Of a stretch of DNA of 64,000 bases, positions 42,165 through 50,638 are shown in pieces. How positions within the stretch are numbered: the first letter of the stretch is position 1; every line of letters starts with the position of its first letter. Location of the stretch: positions 399,788 to 463,787 of the forward strand of contig NZ_JADPJH010000010.1 of the NCBI RefSeq assembly GCF_023073315.1, given 5' to 3'. This DNA is from Bradyrhizobium sp. 1 (GTDB taxonomy: Bacteria; Pseudomonadota; Alphaproteobacteria; Rhizobiales; Xanthobacteraceae). Made by a program: the position numbers and the translations under genes. Under the pieces are notes generated by a model, which searched no databases, had not been told where the DNA came from, and saw only the letters and a list, made by a program, of their open reading frames with translations.

Positions 42165-43310
42165 ATGACGTTCCTCAGCGTCGAGCAACCAGATGATCTT
42201 GTGTCCAGCACGTCGGGAATCGCGGTCGATTTCCTGCGTGACTGGCAGCACGCCGCATTGCGCCTGAAGGCTGGCCATCGCACCGCTTTCCAGCATGATT
42301 ACTGGCTCGGCGCCTGGTATGAGGCGTTTCACGAACATGCCCCGCTGATCGCATTGATCTCCGATGCCGCGACCGGCAACGACGTCGCGGTGGTGCCGAT
42401 GATGAGCCATGTCAGGCGCGGCATTCGTGTCGTCGAGTTCGCCGACCTCGGCATCTCCGACAACAACGCGCCGATCCTTGCATGCGATGCGACGTTCGAT
42501 GCGGCGGGCGCGCGCGCAATCGGTGCGGCGCTGGTCGATGCCCTGCGCGCCCAGCCTGACGGCTTCGACCTCTTGCGCCTGAAGAAGATGCCGTCGCATG
42601 TCGGCGGCAAGCCCAACCCGCTGGTGTCGCTCGGCCGTATCGGATCCTGCTCGGTCAACGGCAACCTCGTGCTCATGGGCGACGACTATGCCGACTATCG
42701 GGCGTCGCTCCGGCGTCTACAATTGCCAAGGTGCTGGCGCGTGTTCAACCGTCTTGGCGACGGGCGGTTCGAGATCGCCACGGATGTCGCACGCGCTCGC
42801 GAACTGCTCGATGTGATGGACGTGCAGCAAGAGGAGCGGATGAGGCAGCTTGGCTCGCACTTCGTTCTCAACGATGAAGTTCACGCCGGATTCTATCGCG
42901 AGGTGGCGCGGCAAGGTGTTGCTGAAGGCTATGCCGTCGTGTCCGCGCTGGTCTGCGACAAGGGCGTCGTTGCCACCACGCTCGGCGTCAGATACGGCGC
43001 GACCTATTTCCTGCTGCGCATCAGCCATACCGGCAGGGCCTTGGCGAACTTCTCTCCGGGGCTGCTCGTGACTGAACGCACCATGGAGGCGCTGCATGCG
43101 CAGGGCGTGCGCCGCTTCGATCTCAGCATCGGCAATCAGGACTACAAGCGCCGCCTCGGCGCCGAACAGATGCCGCTGACCGATGTCAGCGTCGCGCTGT
43201 CCTGGCGCGGCGTGCCTTACGCCTGGCGCGACCATGCCGCGCAAGGGCTGCGTCGCCATCCAAGGCTGGCCGCCCTCGCGGCGCGCGCGATGGGCAAGGC
43301 CGCACGCTAG
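42165..43310 (+). CDS. CelD/BcsL-type GNAT-fold acyltransferase
   Basis: This 381-residue protein has a double GNAT arrangement of the FemAB-like CelD type. FQHDYWLGAWYEAF (about 42-55) is the usual opening, VVEFADLGISDNNAPIL follows, and the second GNAT unit (about 215-340) ends with GVRRFDLSIGNQDYKRRLG, a hallmark segment. It probably transfers an acyl group to a sugar of the polysaccharide or its lipid-linked precursor. It lies 134 nt after the polymerase gene on the same strand and was likely part of the same assembly set. Confidence 0.85.
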   Translation: MTFLSVEQPDDLVSSTSGIAVDFLRDWQHAALRLKAGHRTAFQHDYWLGAWYEAFHEHAPLIALISDAATGNDVAVVPMMSHVRRGIRVVEFADLGISDNNAPILACDATFDAAGARAIGAALVDALRAQPDGFDLLRLKKMPSHVGGKPNPLVSLGRIGSCSVNGNLVLMGDDYADYRASLRRLQLPRCWRVFNRLGDGRFEIATDVARARELLDVMDVQQEERMRQLGSHFVLNDEVHAGFYREVARQGVAEGYAVVSALVCDKGVVATTLGVRYGATYFLLRISHTGRALANFSPGLLVTERTMEALHAQGVRRFDLSIGNQDYKRRLGAEQMPLTDVSVALSWRGVPYAWRDHAAQGLRRHPRLAALAARAMGKAAR

Positions 43311-43392
43311 AGCGTGCAAAGCCGGGGGTTGCCCGGGTCATTCGACTATCGCAATGGTCGTGCTATCGTTGCATCCGGTTCCCGGAGGCGAC

Positions 43393-44277
43393 ATGGAAGA
43401 TCGTTCGAGCAAATATCGCGCGTTCTACGCGCAGTTGATCTGTGCTGCGGCAAGGGCCGCGGATCCCCGTATCGAGGAGGCCTTTCGAACCGTCCGGCGC
43501 GAGCCTTTCGTCGGGCCCGGGCCGTGGTCGATCTCCCTCGGTGGCCATCCCTATGTCGTGACGCCCGATGATGATCCTGCGTTCCTCTATCAGAACGCGC
43601 TGCTGGCGCTCGACAGCACGCGTGGCCTCAATATCGGGATGCCCGGTGCGCACGCCTATTGGCTCAGCGGCTGCGCCGTGAAGGAAGGCGAGACCGCGAT
43701 CCAGATCGGCGCGGGCAGTGGTTACTACACCGCGATCCTCGCGCATCTCGTCGGCGCCGGTGGCCGTGTTCATGCCTATGAGATCGACGAACGCCTGGCA
43801 GGACTCGCGCGCGACAATCTGAAGGACATCGCCCATGTCGAGGTGCGCGAACGTTCGGGCATTGCGTCCGATCTACCGGCTGCTGACGTGATCTATGTCT
43901 GCGCCGGCGCGGCGCAGCCGGCCTCGGAATGGCTCGATGCCCTGCGACCCGGCGGACGGCTGGTATTTCCGTTGGCGCCTGAAGGCATGCTCGGCGGCAT
44001 GTTGATGATCACGCGCCCTGACGAGGGTGCGGTCTGGCCCGCCAAATTCCTGGGGCGTGCGCAATTCATCGGCTGCGCGGGATTGCAGGATGCGGATGCC
44101 GCCCGGCGGCTGGCCAAGGCGTTCGCGGGAGGATGGGACGGCGTGCAGTCGTTGCGGAGAGAGGGCGCTCCCGACGAGACATGCTGGTTCGCCGGTGAGG
44201 GCTGGTGGCTGTCGACGGCGCCGGCGCCCGTCGTGACGGATTCAATCAGGCCTCACGCAGACATCACGCAGGCCTAG
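43393..44277 (+). CDS. PCMT-like methyltransferase
   Basis: The 294-residue protein starts at ATG 43393 with GGAGG upstream. The N-terminal part resembles L-isoaspartyl methyltransferases (VRREPFVGPGPW), and SAM motif I reads AIQIGAGSGYYTAILAHLVG, with YEIDERLAGLARDN next. It is longer than classical PCMT (about 210 residues), with an extra C-terminal region rich in Trp and Gly. Repair of isoaspartate is the family role, but at the end of a polysaccharide locus it could modify another acceptor. A hairpin follows its stop. Confidence 0.82.
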   Translation: MEDRSSKYRAFYAQLICAAARAADPRIEEAFRTVRREPFVGPGPWSISLGGHPYVVTPDDDPAFLYQNALLALDSTRGLNIGMPGAHAYWLSGCAVKEGETAIQIGAGSGYYTAILAHLVGAGGRVHAYEIDERLAGLARDNLKDIAHVEVRERSGIASDLPAADVIYVCAGAAQPASEWLDALRPGGRLVFPLAPEGMLGGMLMITRPDEGAVWPAKFLGRAQFIGCAGLQDADAARRLAKAFAGGWDGVQSLRREGAPDETCWFAGEGWWLSTAPAPVVTDSIRPHADITQA

Positions 44278-44308
44278 CGGGTGACCAGTGCGTCACAACG
44301 TCAAGCGA

Positions 44309-44336
44309 GGCGGCATTCCCGAATGAGAATGCCGCC
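44309..44336. terminator. Bidirectional hairpin between convergent genes
   Basis: GGCGGCATTC (44309-44318) pairs with GAATGCCGCC (44327-44336) around an 8-nt loop. It lies between the PCMT-like gene and wrbA, which converge. No T-run follows, so it may stop transcription inefficiently or need Rho. Confidence 0.65.
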
Positions 44337-44383
44337 CGCGTCGCATCAGCCATGATGTCGGTCGTAAAGCTTAACTGCGAGGC

Positions 44384-44983
44384 TCAGCCGTGCAGCTTTT
44401 TGGCGGTCTCCGCGATCTGGCGGCCCTGATAGCGCGCGCCGGCGAGCTCGTTGGCACTCGGCTGGCGGCTGCCGTCACCGCCGGTGATCGTGGTGGCGCC
44501 GTAAGGTGAGCCGCCGGTGATTTCATCGAGCTTCATCTGGCCGGCGAAGCCGTAGTTCAGGCCGACCACCGTCATGCCGAAATGCAGCAAGTTGGTGATG
44601 ATCGAGAACAGCGTCGTCTCCTGGCCGCCATGCTGGGTCGCGGTCGCGGTGAAGGCGCCGCCGACCTTGCCGTGCAGGGCGCCCTTGGCCCAGAGCCCGC
44701 CGGCCTGGTCGAGGAAGTTGGCCATCTGTGAGGCCATCCGGCCGAAGCGGGTGCCGGTGCCGACAATGATCGCATCGTAATTGGCGAGGTCTTCTATCTT
44801 GGCGATCGGCGCGGCCTGATCGACCTTGTAATAAGAGGCTTTCGCGACTTCGGCGGGCACCAGCTCCGGGACGCGCTTGATGTCGACCGTGACGCCGGCT
44901 TCGCGCGCGCCTTCGGCAACCGCATTGGCCATCGCTTCGATGTGGCCATAGGCGGAATAATACAGGACGAGAACTTTGGTCAT
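44384..44983 (-). CDS. wrbA: NAD(P)H:quinone oxidoreductase WrbA
   Basis: This 199-residue flavodoxin-like protein has the FMN-phosphate loop [11 protein letters not shown] (9-19), the family insertion [19 protein letters not shown], and [17 protein letters not shown] binding the isoalloxazine. It reduces quinones by two electrons, avoiding semiquinone radicals. It is the last gene of a minus-strand set with pirin and an SDR, which together point to electrophile or quinone stress. Start 44983 has GGAG upstream. Confidence 0.95.
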   Translation of the reverse strand: MTKVLVLYYSAYGHIEAMANAVAEGAREAGVTVDIKRVPELVPAEVAKASYYKVDQAAPIAKIEDLANYDAIIVGTGTRFGRMASQMANFLDQAGGLWAKGALHGKVGGAFTATATQHGGQETTLFSIITNLLHFGMTVVGLNYGFAGQMKLDEITGGSPYGATTITGGDGSRQPSANELAGARYQGRQIAETAKKLHG

Positions 44984-45027
44984 GGTGGTCTCCGTTATGA
45001 TCGACGTTGATTGAATGTTGGGATCGT

Positions 45028-45052
45028 CGTGGCCGGGACAAGCCCGGCCATG
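45028..45052. repeat. Short GGCCGGG / CCCGGCC hairpin repeat
   Basis: GTGGCCGGGACAAG followed by CCCGGCCATGAC forms a 7-bp GC stem with loop ACAAG. It lies between wrbA and the pirin gene. The wording is that of a dispersed intergenic element common in Bradyrhizobium; it may also slow transcription between the two genes. Confidence 0.55.
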
Positions 45053-45068
45053 ACGGGAGAGAGTGTCG

Positions 45069-45767
45069 TTACACCGCGTCGACGAGCACGAGCTCGGTGT
45101 CTTCCAAAGCCGTGATCTTCAGCCTGTCCACGTCGCGGATCGCGGCGCCGTCGCGGGCGTTGACACGCACGCCGTTGATCTCGACCGAACCCGCCGCCGG
45201 CACCAAATAGAGGTGCCGCGACCTCTCGGGCTCGTACTCCGCGCTCTCGCCGGCCTTCAGCGTGGTGGCGAGCACCCGCGCATCGGCGCGGATCGGCAGT
45301 GCGTCCGTGTCACCCGCGATGCCACTCGCGATGGTGATGAGCTTGCCGGAGCGGTCCGACTTCGGAAACGGCTTCGAGCCCCAGGTCGGCTGTCCACCGC
45401 GCGTGGTCGGCTCGATCCAGATCTGGAAGATCCGGGTCTGCGTTGACTCCAGATTGTACTCGGAGTGGCGGATGCCGCTGCCGGCGCTCATCACCTGCAC
45501 GTCGCCCGCTTCAGTCCGCCCCTCGTTGCCGAGGCTGTCCTGATGGGTGATCGCGCCCTCGCGCACATAGGTGATGATTTCCATGTTGGCGTGGGGATGA
45601 GCGGGAAAGCCGGTGTTCGGTGCGATCTCGTCGTCGTTCCACACCCGCAAGCTCCCGTGGCCCATGTTGTCCGGTTCATAGTGACCGCCGAAGGAGAAAT
45701 GATGCTTGGCCTTGAGCCAGCCGTGATCGGCGCCGCCGAGCTTGTCGAAAGGTCTGAGTTCGATCAT
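45069..45767 (-). CDS. Pirin-family protein (YhhW-like)
   Basis: This 232-residue bicupin has N-terminal cupin metal ligands in the expected places: [15 protein letters not shown] (His-x-His plus Glu) and [10 protein letters not shown] (late His). The C-terminal cupin lacks ligands, as is normal. Relatives are quercetin 2,3-dioxygenases or redox-sensing proteins. It is placed 36 nt after the SDR gene and before wrbA; the trio suggests a response to plant phenolics or quinones. Ribosome site is weak (AGGGAT). Confidence 0.9.
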   Translation of the reverse strand: MIELRPFDKLGGADHGWLKAKHHFSFGGHYEPDNMGHGSLRVWNDDEIAPNTGFPAHPHANMEIITYVREGAITHQDSLGNEGRTEAGDVQVMSAGSGIRHSEYNLESTQTRIFQIWIEPTTRGGQPTWGSKPFPKSDRSGKLITIASGIAGDTDALPIRADARVLATTLKAGESAEYEPERSRHLYLVPAAGSVEINGVRVNARDGAAIRDVDRLKITALEDTELVLVDAV

Positions 45768-45802
45768 CTGCGTAATCCCTGTGTGAGTGGTCGGCGCCTT
45801 GA

Positions 45803-46555
45803 TCAGGCGCCAAACCCGCCGTCGACGTTGAGCACGGTGCCGGTGACGAAGGAGGCTTCCGGGCTTGCGAGGAAGACGATGCCGGCGGCGACTTCCTCCG
45901 GGCGTCCGAAGCGCTGCAGCGCGTGCTGCTTGCGCTGGGCTTCCGCGAAGTCGCGGTCGTCGTCCGGGTTCATGTCGGTGTTGATCGAGCCGGGCTGCAC
46001 CACGTTGACGGTGATGCCGCGCGGGCCGAGGTCGCGCGCCGCGCCTTTGGTGTAGCCAACCACCGCCGCCTTGGTGGCGACGTAGTCGGCAAGGCCCGGG
46101 AACGAGGCGCGATCGGCCAGCATCGAGCCGACGGTGACGATACGGCCGCCTTCACCCATCAATTGCGAGGCGGCGCGGATCGCCGCGATCACGCCATGCA
46201 CGTTGACGGAGTCCTGACGTTCCAGCGCGCCAGTGTCGGCATTGGCGTCGTCGGTCGCGCCGCCCGCGGCGACGCCGGCATTGTTGACGAGGATGTCGAG
46301 ATGGCCGAACTCCTTCGCCACGTCGTTGACGAGCTTGGTGACGTCCTTGGCCGAGGCCTGGTCTGCCTTGAAGGCACGGGCCTTGACGCCCCGGGTCTTC
46401 AGCTCCGCCACGACGGCCTCGGCCTTGTCGGGCGAAGCGACGTAGCTGATGGCGACATCTGCGCCTTCATCGGCGAGAGCGCGGGCCGAGGCCGCGCCGA
46501 TACCGCGCGAGCCGCCGGTGACGAGGGCAACCTTGCCTGAGAGCTTCCTGGTCAT
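45803..46555 (-). CDS. SDR-family NAD(P)-dependent oxidoreductase
   Basis: This 250-residue classical SDR has TGGSRGIG (14-21), LVNNAGVA, a Ser in VTVGSMLADRA and the catalytic Tyr-Lys in YVATKAAVVGY. FGRPEEVAAGIVFLASPEASFVTG closes the domain and is typical of 3-oxoacyl reductase-like SDRs. It is the first gene of the SDR-pirin-wrbA operon and is divergent from a LysR gene. Start 46555 has GGAG upstream. Substrate is unknown. Confidence 0.9.
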   Translation of the reverse strand: MTRKLSGKVALVTGGSRGIGAASARALADEGADVAISYVASPDKAEAVVAELKTRGVKARAFKADQASAKDVTKLVNDVAKEFGHLDILVNNAGVAAGGATDDANADTGALERQDSVNVHGVIAAIRAASQLMGEGGRIVTVGSMLADRASFPGLADYVATKAAVVGYTKGAARDLGPRGITVNVVQPGSINTDMNPDDDRDFAEAQRKQHALQRFGRPEEVAAGIVFLASPEASFVTGTVLNVDGGFGA

Positions 46556-46629
46556 TGGATTTCTCCATTCCTGAATGTCTGATGACCCTTGGATAAGCCT
46601 CCGCCTGTGGTATAGAAATAGAAACTGTT

Positions 46630-46644
46630 GAAACGTATTGTTTC
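46630..46644. promoter_or_regulatory. GAAAC-N5-GTTTC dyad, likely LysR operator
   Basis: A perfect GAAAC-GTATT-GTTTC inverted repeat lies in the 117-nt gap between the SDR operon and the divergent LysR gene, within an AT-rich stretch. Its size and position suit a LysR binding site. A further GAAACTGTTG precedes it. Confidence 0.45.
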
Positions 46645-46672
46645 CTAAATAGACCTTTAGAGGCCGGCCACC

Positions 46673-47608
46673 ATGGCAAAACTCCCCGATTTCGAGGCGC
46701 TCGCGATTTTCGCAAAGGTCGTGGAATTACGGTCATTTGCCGGGGCCGCAGGCGAACTTGCGATGTCCAAGGCGACGGTGTCCAAGGCGGTGACCCGGCT
46801 GGAGGAGCGGCTCGGTGCCCGCCTGTTCAACCGCACCTCGCGCCGGCTCGCGCTGACCGATGCCGGCCACAAGCTCGCCGATCGCGCGACGCGCCTGCTC
46901 GCCGACGGGGAGGCGGCGGAGAACGAGGCGCTGGCGCAATCGGTGGCGCCGCGCGGGCTGGTCCGGCTCGCGGTGCCCATGACGTTCGGCATCAAGGCGG
47001 TAGCGCCGCTGCTGCCGGAGTTTTTCGAGGCCTATCCGGAAGTCTCGGTCGATCTGCATCTGAGCGATGCGACCGTCGATCTGATCGGCGAGGGTTTCGA
47101 CATGGCGGTGCGGATCGCGCGCCTGCCGGATTCTTCGCTGATCGCGCGGCGGCTCTTCACCATGCCGCGCTTCACGGTGGCCGCGCCGTCCTACCTCAAG
47201 CAACACGGACGGCCGACGCATCCGATGCATCTGGCCGAGCACAAATGCTTCAGCTACGCCTATCTCTTGTCGCCCAATGTCTGGCACTACACCAATGCGG
47301 CCGGCGAGCAGGCGAGCGTCCGCCCGGGCGGACAGCTTCGCGTCAACAATGGCGAAGCCGTCGTGCCGGCGCTGATCGCCGGCCTCGGCATCGCCGATCT
47401 TCCTGAGTTCATCGTCGGCGAAGCGATTGCATCAGGCGAGGTCGAAGTGATCCTGAAGGACTGGAAGCAGGCCGAAGGCGCCGTGCATCTCGTGACCCCA
47501 CCCGGCGGCCCGCGCCCCGCCCGCGTCGAAGCCCTCGGCGATTTCCTCGCAGCAAAGTTGCCGGGCACCTGCAAGCGGCGGCCTAAGAAAGGTGGCAAGA
47601 CCGGGTAA
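46673..47608 (+). CDS. LysR-family transcriptional regulator (next to SDR-pirin-wrbA)
   Basis: This 311-residue protein has the HTH at about 1-62 (RSFAGAAGELAMSKATVSKAVTRLE) and an effector domain from about 90. The C-terminus is strongly basic (KRRPKKGGKTG). It is divergent from the SDR-pirin-wrbA operon, with a dyad between, so it probably regulates those genes. A GTAG-headed REP hairpin starts 5 nt after its stop. Confidence 0.9.
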   Translation: MAKLPDFEALAIFAKVVELRSFAGAAGELAMSKATVSKAVTRLEERLGARLFNRTSRRLALTDAGHKLADRATRLLADGEAAENEALAQSVAPRGLVRLAVPMTFGIKAVAPLLPEFFEAYPEVSVDLHLSDATVDLIGEGFDMAVRIARLPDSSLIARRLFTMPRFTVAAPSYLKQHGRPTHPMHLAEHKCFSYAYLLSPNVWHYTNAAGEQASVRPGGQLRVNNGEAVVPALIAGLGIADLPEFIVGEAIASGEVEVILKDWKQAEGAVHLVTPPGGPRPARVEALGDFLAAKLPGTCKRRPKKGGKTG

Positions 47609-47613
47609 CTATC

Positions 47614-47642
47614 GTAGGGTGGGCAAAGCGAAGCGTGCCCAC
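47614..47642 (+). repeat. GTAG-headed REP-like hairpin upstream of the RAYT gene
   Basis: This 29-nt unit begins GTAG, then GGTGGGCAAAGCG, and ends GTGCCCAC; the stem is GTGGGCA / TGCCCAC. It differs from the reversed unit at 10348-10376 by a single loop base. The 5' GTAG next to the hairpin matches the guide-tetranucleotide layout of known REP/RAYT systems. Confidence 0.85.
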
Positions 47643-47665
47643 GACTTTGTCTGAGGGAATCGCAA

Positions 47666-48187
47666 GTGTCTCGGTATCGGCGGGCACATGGCAGCACGTT
47701 CTTCTTCACCGTCGTGCTCGCGGATCGTTCAAGTACGCTGCTTGTGGAGCAGGTTGATCGCCTGAGACGAATCTACCGAACCGTCTTTGAGCGCCAGCCA
47801 TTCGAGACGGTCGCAATCTGCATCTTACCAGACCACCTCCATGCGATTTGGACGTTGCCGGAGGGCGACGTCGATTTTTCATCGCGTTGGAATCTGATCA
47901 AAGGCGGATTTTCGCGTGGCTTGGAGGCTGGGGTGCCTTCGATGAGCAAACTGAAGAAGCGCGAGAAGGGCATCTCACAGCGCCGTTATTGGGAGCACGC
48001 GATCCGCGACGACGCGGACCTGGAGCGCCACATCGACTACATTCACTTCAACCCCGTGAAGCACGGTCTCGTCACACGGGTGCGCGATTGGTCTCTCAGC
48101 AGCTTTCATCGCTATGTTGAGCAAGGAACACTTCCCCTGGATTGGGGAGGGGATATGCGGGACATTGCAGGGCAGTTCGGCGAATGA
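47666..48187 (+). CDS. REP-associated tyrosine transposase (RAYT)
   Basis: This 173-residue Y1 single-strand transposase starts at GTG 47666 with GAGGGA upstream. The HUH motif is H57-L58-H59 in ILPDHLHAIW. The catalytic Tyr125 lies in HIDYIHFNPVKHGL, the typical RAYT end motif. RRYWEHAIRDDADLE before it is also family-typical. RAYTs cut and join REP hairpin ends and are thought to spread REP elements; they are usually single-copy and domesticated, without IS ends. The gene is bracketed by three GTAG-headed hairpins, one ending 23 nt before the start and one starting 2 nt after the stop. The motifs are intact, so activity is plausible. Confidence 0.93.
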   Translation: MSRYRRAHGSTFFFTVVLADRSSTLLVEQVDRLRRIYRTVFERQPFETVAICILPDHLHAIWTLPEGDVDFSSRWNLIKGGFSRGLEAGVPSMSKLKKREKGISQRRYWEHAIRDDADLERHIDYIHFNPVKHGLVTRVRDWSLSSFHRYVEQGTLPLDWGGDMRDIAGQFGE

Positions 48188-48189
48188 TG

Positions 48190-48292
48190 GTGGGCACGGC
48201 GCGCGAAGAGCGCGCCTTTGCCCACCCTACGAGATCTCGCTTGTCTGTCCTCCGAACGGCTATCGTAGGTGGGTAGAGCGAAGCGTGCCCAC
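48190..48292. repeat. Two GTAG-headed REP-like hairpins downstream of the RAYT gene
   Basis: The first unit (48190-48230) is reversed: its complement begins GTAGGGTGGGCAAAGG, has a longer GC arm around TCTT, and ends GTGCCCAC. The second (48265-48292, plus) begins GTAGGTGGGTAGAGCGAAGC and ends GTGCCCAC, with one imperfect pair. With the unit at 47614 they enclose the transposase gene. Confidence 0.82.
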
Positions 48293-48301
48293 CATTTCCG
48301 A

Positions 48302-48559
48302 CTACGACACCTTCACGCCATCGCGTGCGACAATGCGCAAGGCTGGCTTCAGCGTCCCCTCCAGCTGAGTCTTCAATTCGTGAACGCGCGGATCGGCCGA
48401 GCGCGCGGCACACACCGCGTATTGATGGACGGATTGCGCCAAGGCGCGCCGCGCTTCCGGCGTCGGCGTCATCTCGGGCTTCGAAAGCCGCAGGACGATC
48501 GCGGCGAGATTCACCAGCATCTCGTCCAGGGCGACGTCGATAGTCGCAAGATTCCGCAT
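48302..48559 (-). CDS. Small hypothetical protein
   Basis: This 85-residue protein starts at ATG 48559 (MRNLATIDVALDEML) with AGGGAG six bases upstream; a TTG start 15 nt further up would place the ribosome site inside the gene. It is helical in character (NLAAIVLRLSKPEM, EARRALAQSVHQYAV) and has no membrane segment. No family is recognised. It stands alone between the REP/RAYT block and a Bug-type gene. Confidence 0.65.
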   Translation of the reverse strand: MRNLATIDVALDEMLVNLAAIVLRLSKPEMTPTPEARRALAQSVHQYAVCAARSADPRVHELKTQLEGTLKPALRIVARDGVKVS

Positions 48560-48704
48560 CACGCACTCCCTCAAGCGGGCAACAGCGGAGTCACGGATGC
48601 GTTCCTGTCAGGGCCGGACATGGTCAATGCTTCGTTAACGCCTTGTTCTTGCCGCGCGACACGTTAGGCTGGTCGAACAGAAGAAAATCGGGGGCGAGGG
48701 GACT

Positions 48705-49694
48705 ATGATGGATCGACGCGATCTTTTGCGCGCGGCTGCGGCATTGCCGCTGCTGCGGGCTGCTCTGCCGGACGAGGCCTTCGCGCAAACTTATCCAGCG
48801 CGCAACATCACCATGATCGTGCCGTTCCCGGCCGGCGGACAGGCCGATCTCGCGGCACGCCCCGTGGCGATGGCGCTGGAGCGAATCCTCGGCAAGCCCG
48901 TCATCGTCGACAACCGCGCCGGCGGTGGCGGCGGATCGGTCGGCAATGCCGCCGCGGCGCGCGCGGAGCCCGACGGCTACACGCTGCTGATGACGCTGTC
49001 CTCGCTCGCGGTGCTCCCCGAGGCCGACCGGCTGTTCGAGCGTCCGGTCGCCTATGAAGTCTCGCAGTTCATGCCGATCGCGCGCGTGCTGGCCGATCCC
49101 ACGCTGCTCGCGGTGCCGGCCTCGGCACCCTGGAAGACCGCGCAGGATTTCGTCGAGGACGCGAAGAAGCGCCCGGGCCAGATCACCTATGGCTCGTCCG
49201 GACCTTACGGCACGCTGCATGTGGCGATGGAGATGTTCGCTGCGAACGCCGACATCAAATTGCTGCATGTGCCTTTCCGCGGCGCAGGTCCGGCGCTCAC
49301 CGCGTTGCTCAGCGGCACCGTGCAGGCGATCGCGGCGGCTCCTGGCACGCTGAAGCCGCAGGTCGACGACGGCAAGCTCCGCGTGCTCGGAAACTCCGGA
49401 GCAAAGCGCATCGCGAGCTTCCCCGACGTGCCGACCTTCCAGGAGCTCGGCTACAAGGATGTCGAGATGTACATCTGGGCCGGGCTGTTTGCACAGCGCT
49501 CTCTTCCCGCGCCGATCGCCAGCCGCCTGCGCGAAGCGATGGCGCAGGTGATGACGAGCCCCGATGTGCTCAGGGCTTTCGATACCTCGGGCAGTCTTGT
49601 TGCCTATCAGGACGCGCCGGCATTCTCCGAATTCGTGGCTGATGACAGTAAGCGGCTGATCGCGGCGGTGAAGAAGATCGGCAAGGTGGAGTAG
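48705..49694 (+). CDS. Bug/TctC-family tripartite tricarboxylate transporter binding protein
   Basis: This 329-residue periplasmic protein has a Tat-like signal (DRRDLLRAAAALPLL) with cleavage near EAFAQT. The mature part begins YPARNITMIVPFPAGGQADL, the classic Bug opening, with VDNRAGGGGGSVGN and ITYGSSGPYGTLH following. It binds a small carboxylate or cyclic compound in two-lobe fashion. No TctA/TctB membrane genes adjoin it, so it is an orphan binding protein, common in this bacterial group; its partner is unknown. Confidence 0.9.
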   Translation: MMDRRDLLRAAAALPLLRAALPDEAFAQTYPARNITMIVPFPAGGQADLAARPVAMALERILGKPVIVDNRAGGGGGSVGNAAAARAEPDGYTLLMTLSSLAVLPEADRLFERPVAYEVSQFMPIARVLADPTLLAVPASAPWKTAQDFVEDAKKRPGQITYGSSGPYGTLHVAMEMFAANADIKLLHVPFRGAGPALTALLSGTVQAIAAAPGTLKPQVDDGKLRVLGNSGAKRIASFPDVPTFQELGYKDVEMYIWAGLFAQRSLPAPIASRLREAMAQVMTSPDVLRAFDTSGSLVAYQDAPAFSEFVADDSKRLIAAVKKIGKVE

Positions 49695-49794
49695 GTTCCA
49701 GTCGCGTTTTCACATTTTTTTGTTGGTCCAGAACCAGCTCCGGTCTCATTGATTGATGAGAATTTGAGAGAGAGAGAAAGGAAGGAATCTGGAC

Positions 49795-50136
49795 ATGCGA
49801 ACAGAGCGGATTGCGCTGGGTGTGGCGCTTGCGATCGGCGGCATCGTTGCGCAGGGCGCCGCGTCCGCCGAGGAATATCGCGGAACCATGGAACAGCAGA
49901 TGGCTTGCACGCCGGATGTCTGGCGGCTGTGCAGCGACCAGATTCCGGACGTGAGCCGCATCACGGCCTGTTTGCAGCAGAACACGCCGCAACTGTCGAG
50001 CGGGTGTCGCGCAGTGTTCCAGTCCAACAACCAGATGCAACCGCAGCAGGCGGTTCCGCGCGGCCGAGCCGCGCCGTCACCGCGCTACAACGCCGTGCCG
50101 CCGCAACCTCCGCAGCCTTATGATGACGATGATTAG
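49795..50136 (+). CDS. Secreted cysteine-rich-repeat protein
   Basis: This 113-residue protein has a signal peptide (to about ASAEE) and then one cysteine-rich repeat: CTPDVWRLCSDQIPDVSRI followed by ACLQQNTPQLSSGC, the four-Cys spacing seen in bacterial homologues of the FGFR Cys-rich repeat. The tail is Pro/Gln-rich and ends in five Asp. AAGGAAGG lies upstream of ATG 49795. Its role is unknown; it is likely a periplasmic or extracellular disulfide-bonded protein. It is convergent with the YbaK-type gene. Confidence 0.8.
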   Translation: MRTERIALGVALAIGGIVAQGAASAEEYRGTMEQQMACTPDVWRLCSDQIPDVSRITACLQQNTPQLSSGCRAVFQSNNQMQPQQAVPRGRAAPSPRYNAVPPQPPQPYDDDD

Positions 50137-50142
50137 CGCTGC

Positions 50143-50610
50143 CTAGGGCTTGTGCTCGCAGACGTCGACCCATTCGGCCGCGACCAGCTCGGCCATCCGC
50201 TCAGGCGTGATGCGCACCGCGCTGTGGGTCGAGCCCGCGGCGGGAACGACGATGTCGAACGCCTTCAGCGACACATCGCAATAGATCGGCAGCGGCGACT
50301 TCAGCCCGAACGGGCAGACGCCGCCGACCTCATGGCCGGTGATCTCGGCGACCTCTTCCAGCCCCAGCATCTTCGGCTTGCCGCCGAACTGCGCTTTCAC
50401 TTTCTTGTTGTCCATGCGCGAGGTGCCGGCGGCGACGATCAGGATGACGCGCTCGCCGATCCGCAATGACAGCGTCTTGGCGATCATCCCGGGCTCGACG
50501 CCATAGGCTTCGGCGGCCAGCGGCACCGTGGCCGAGCTGATCGGTGATTCCATTACGGATATGTCGGGGGCTTTCTCGGCGAAGAAGGCGCGAACGGATT
50601 CCAGGCTCAT
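50143..50610 (-). CDS. YbaK/ProX-type aminoacyl-tRNA deacylase
   Basis: This 155-residue editing-domain protein has AKTLSLRIGERVILIVAAGT and DNKKVKAQFGGKPKML as core segments, and GGVCPFGLKSPLPIYCD as the C-terminal signature. Free-standing forms hydrolyse mischarged tRNAs such as Ala- or Cys-tRNA(Pro). Start 50610 lies 28 nt after the dehalogenase gene's stop region on the opposite side of an intergenic gap, but both are on the minus strand and may be co-transcribed from further upstream. Confidence 0.9.
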   Translation of the reverse strand: MSLESVRAFFAEKAPDISVMESPISSATVPLAAEAYGVEPGMIAKTLSLRIGERVILIVAAGTSRMDNKKVKAQFGGKPKMLGLEEVAEITGHEVGGVCPFGLKSPLPIYCDVSLKAFDIVVPAAGSTHSAVRITPERMAELVAAEWVDVCEHKP

Positions 50611-50638
50611 TCATGTCTCACGGGCGGGGGGGCGACGC

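Noticed and set aside
47614..48292. Complete IS200/IS605 insertion sequence
   Set aside because: The transposase is of RAYT type and the flanks are REP hairpins also found elsewhere; no IS ends or TnpB gene are present.
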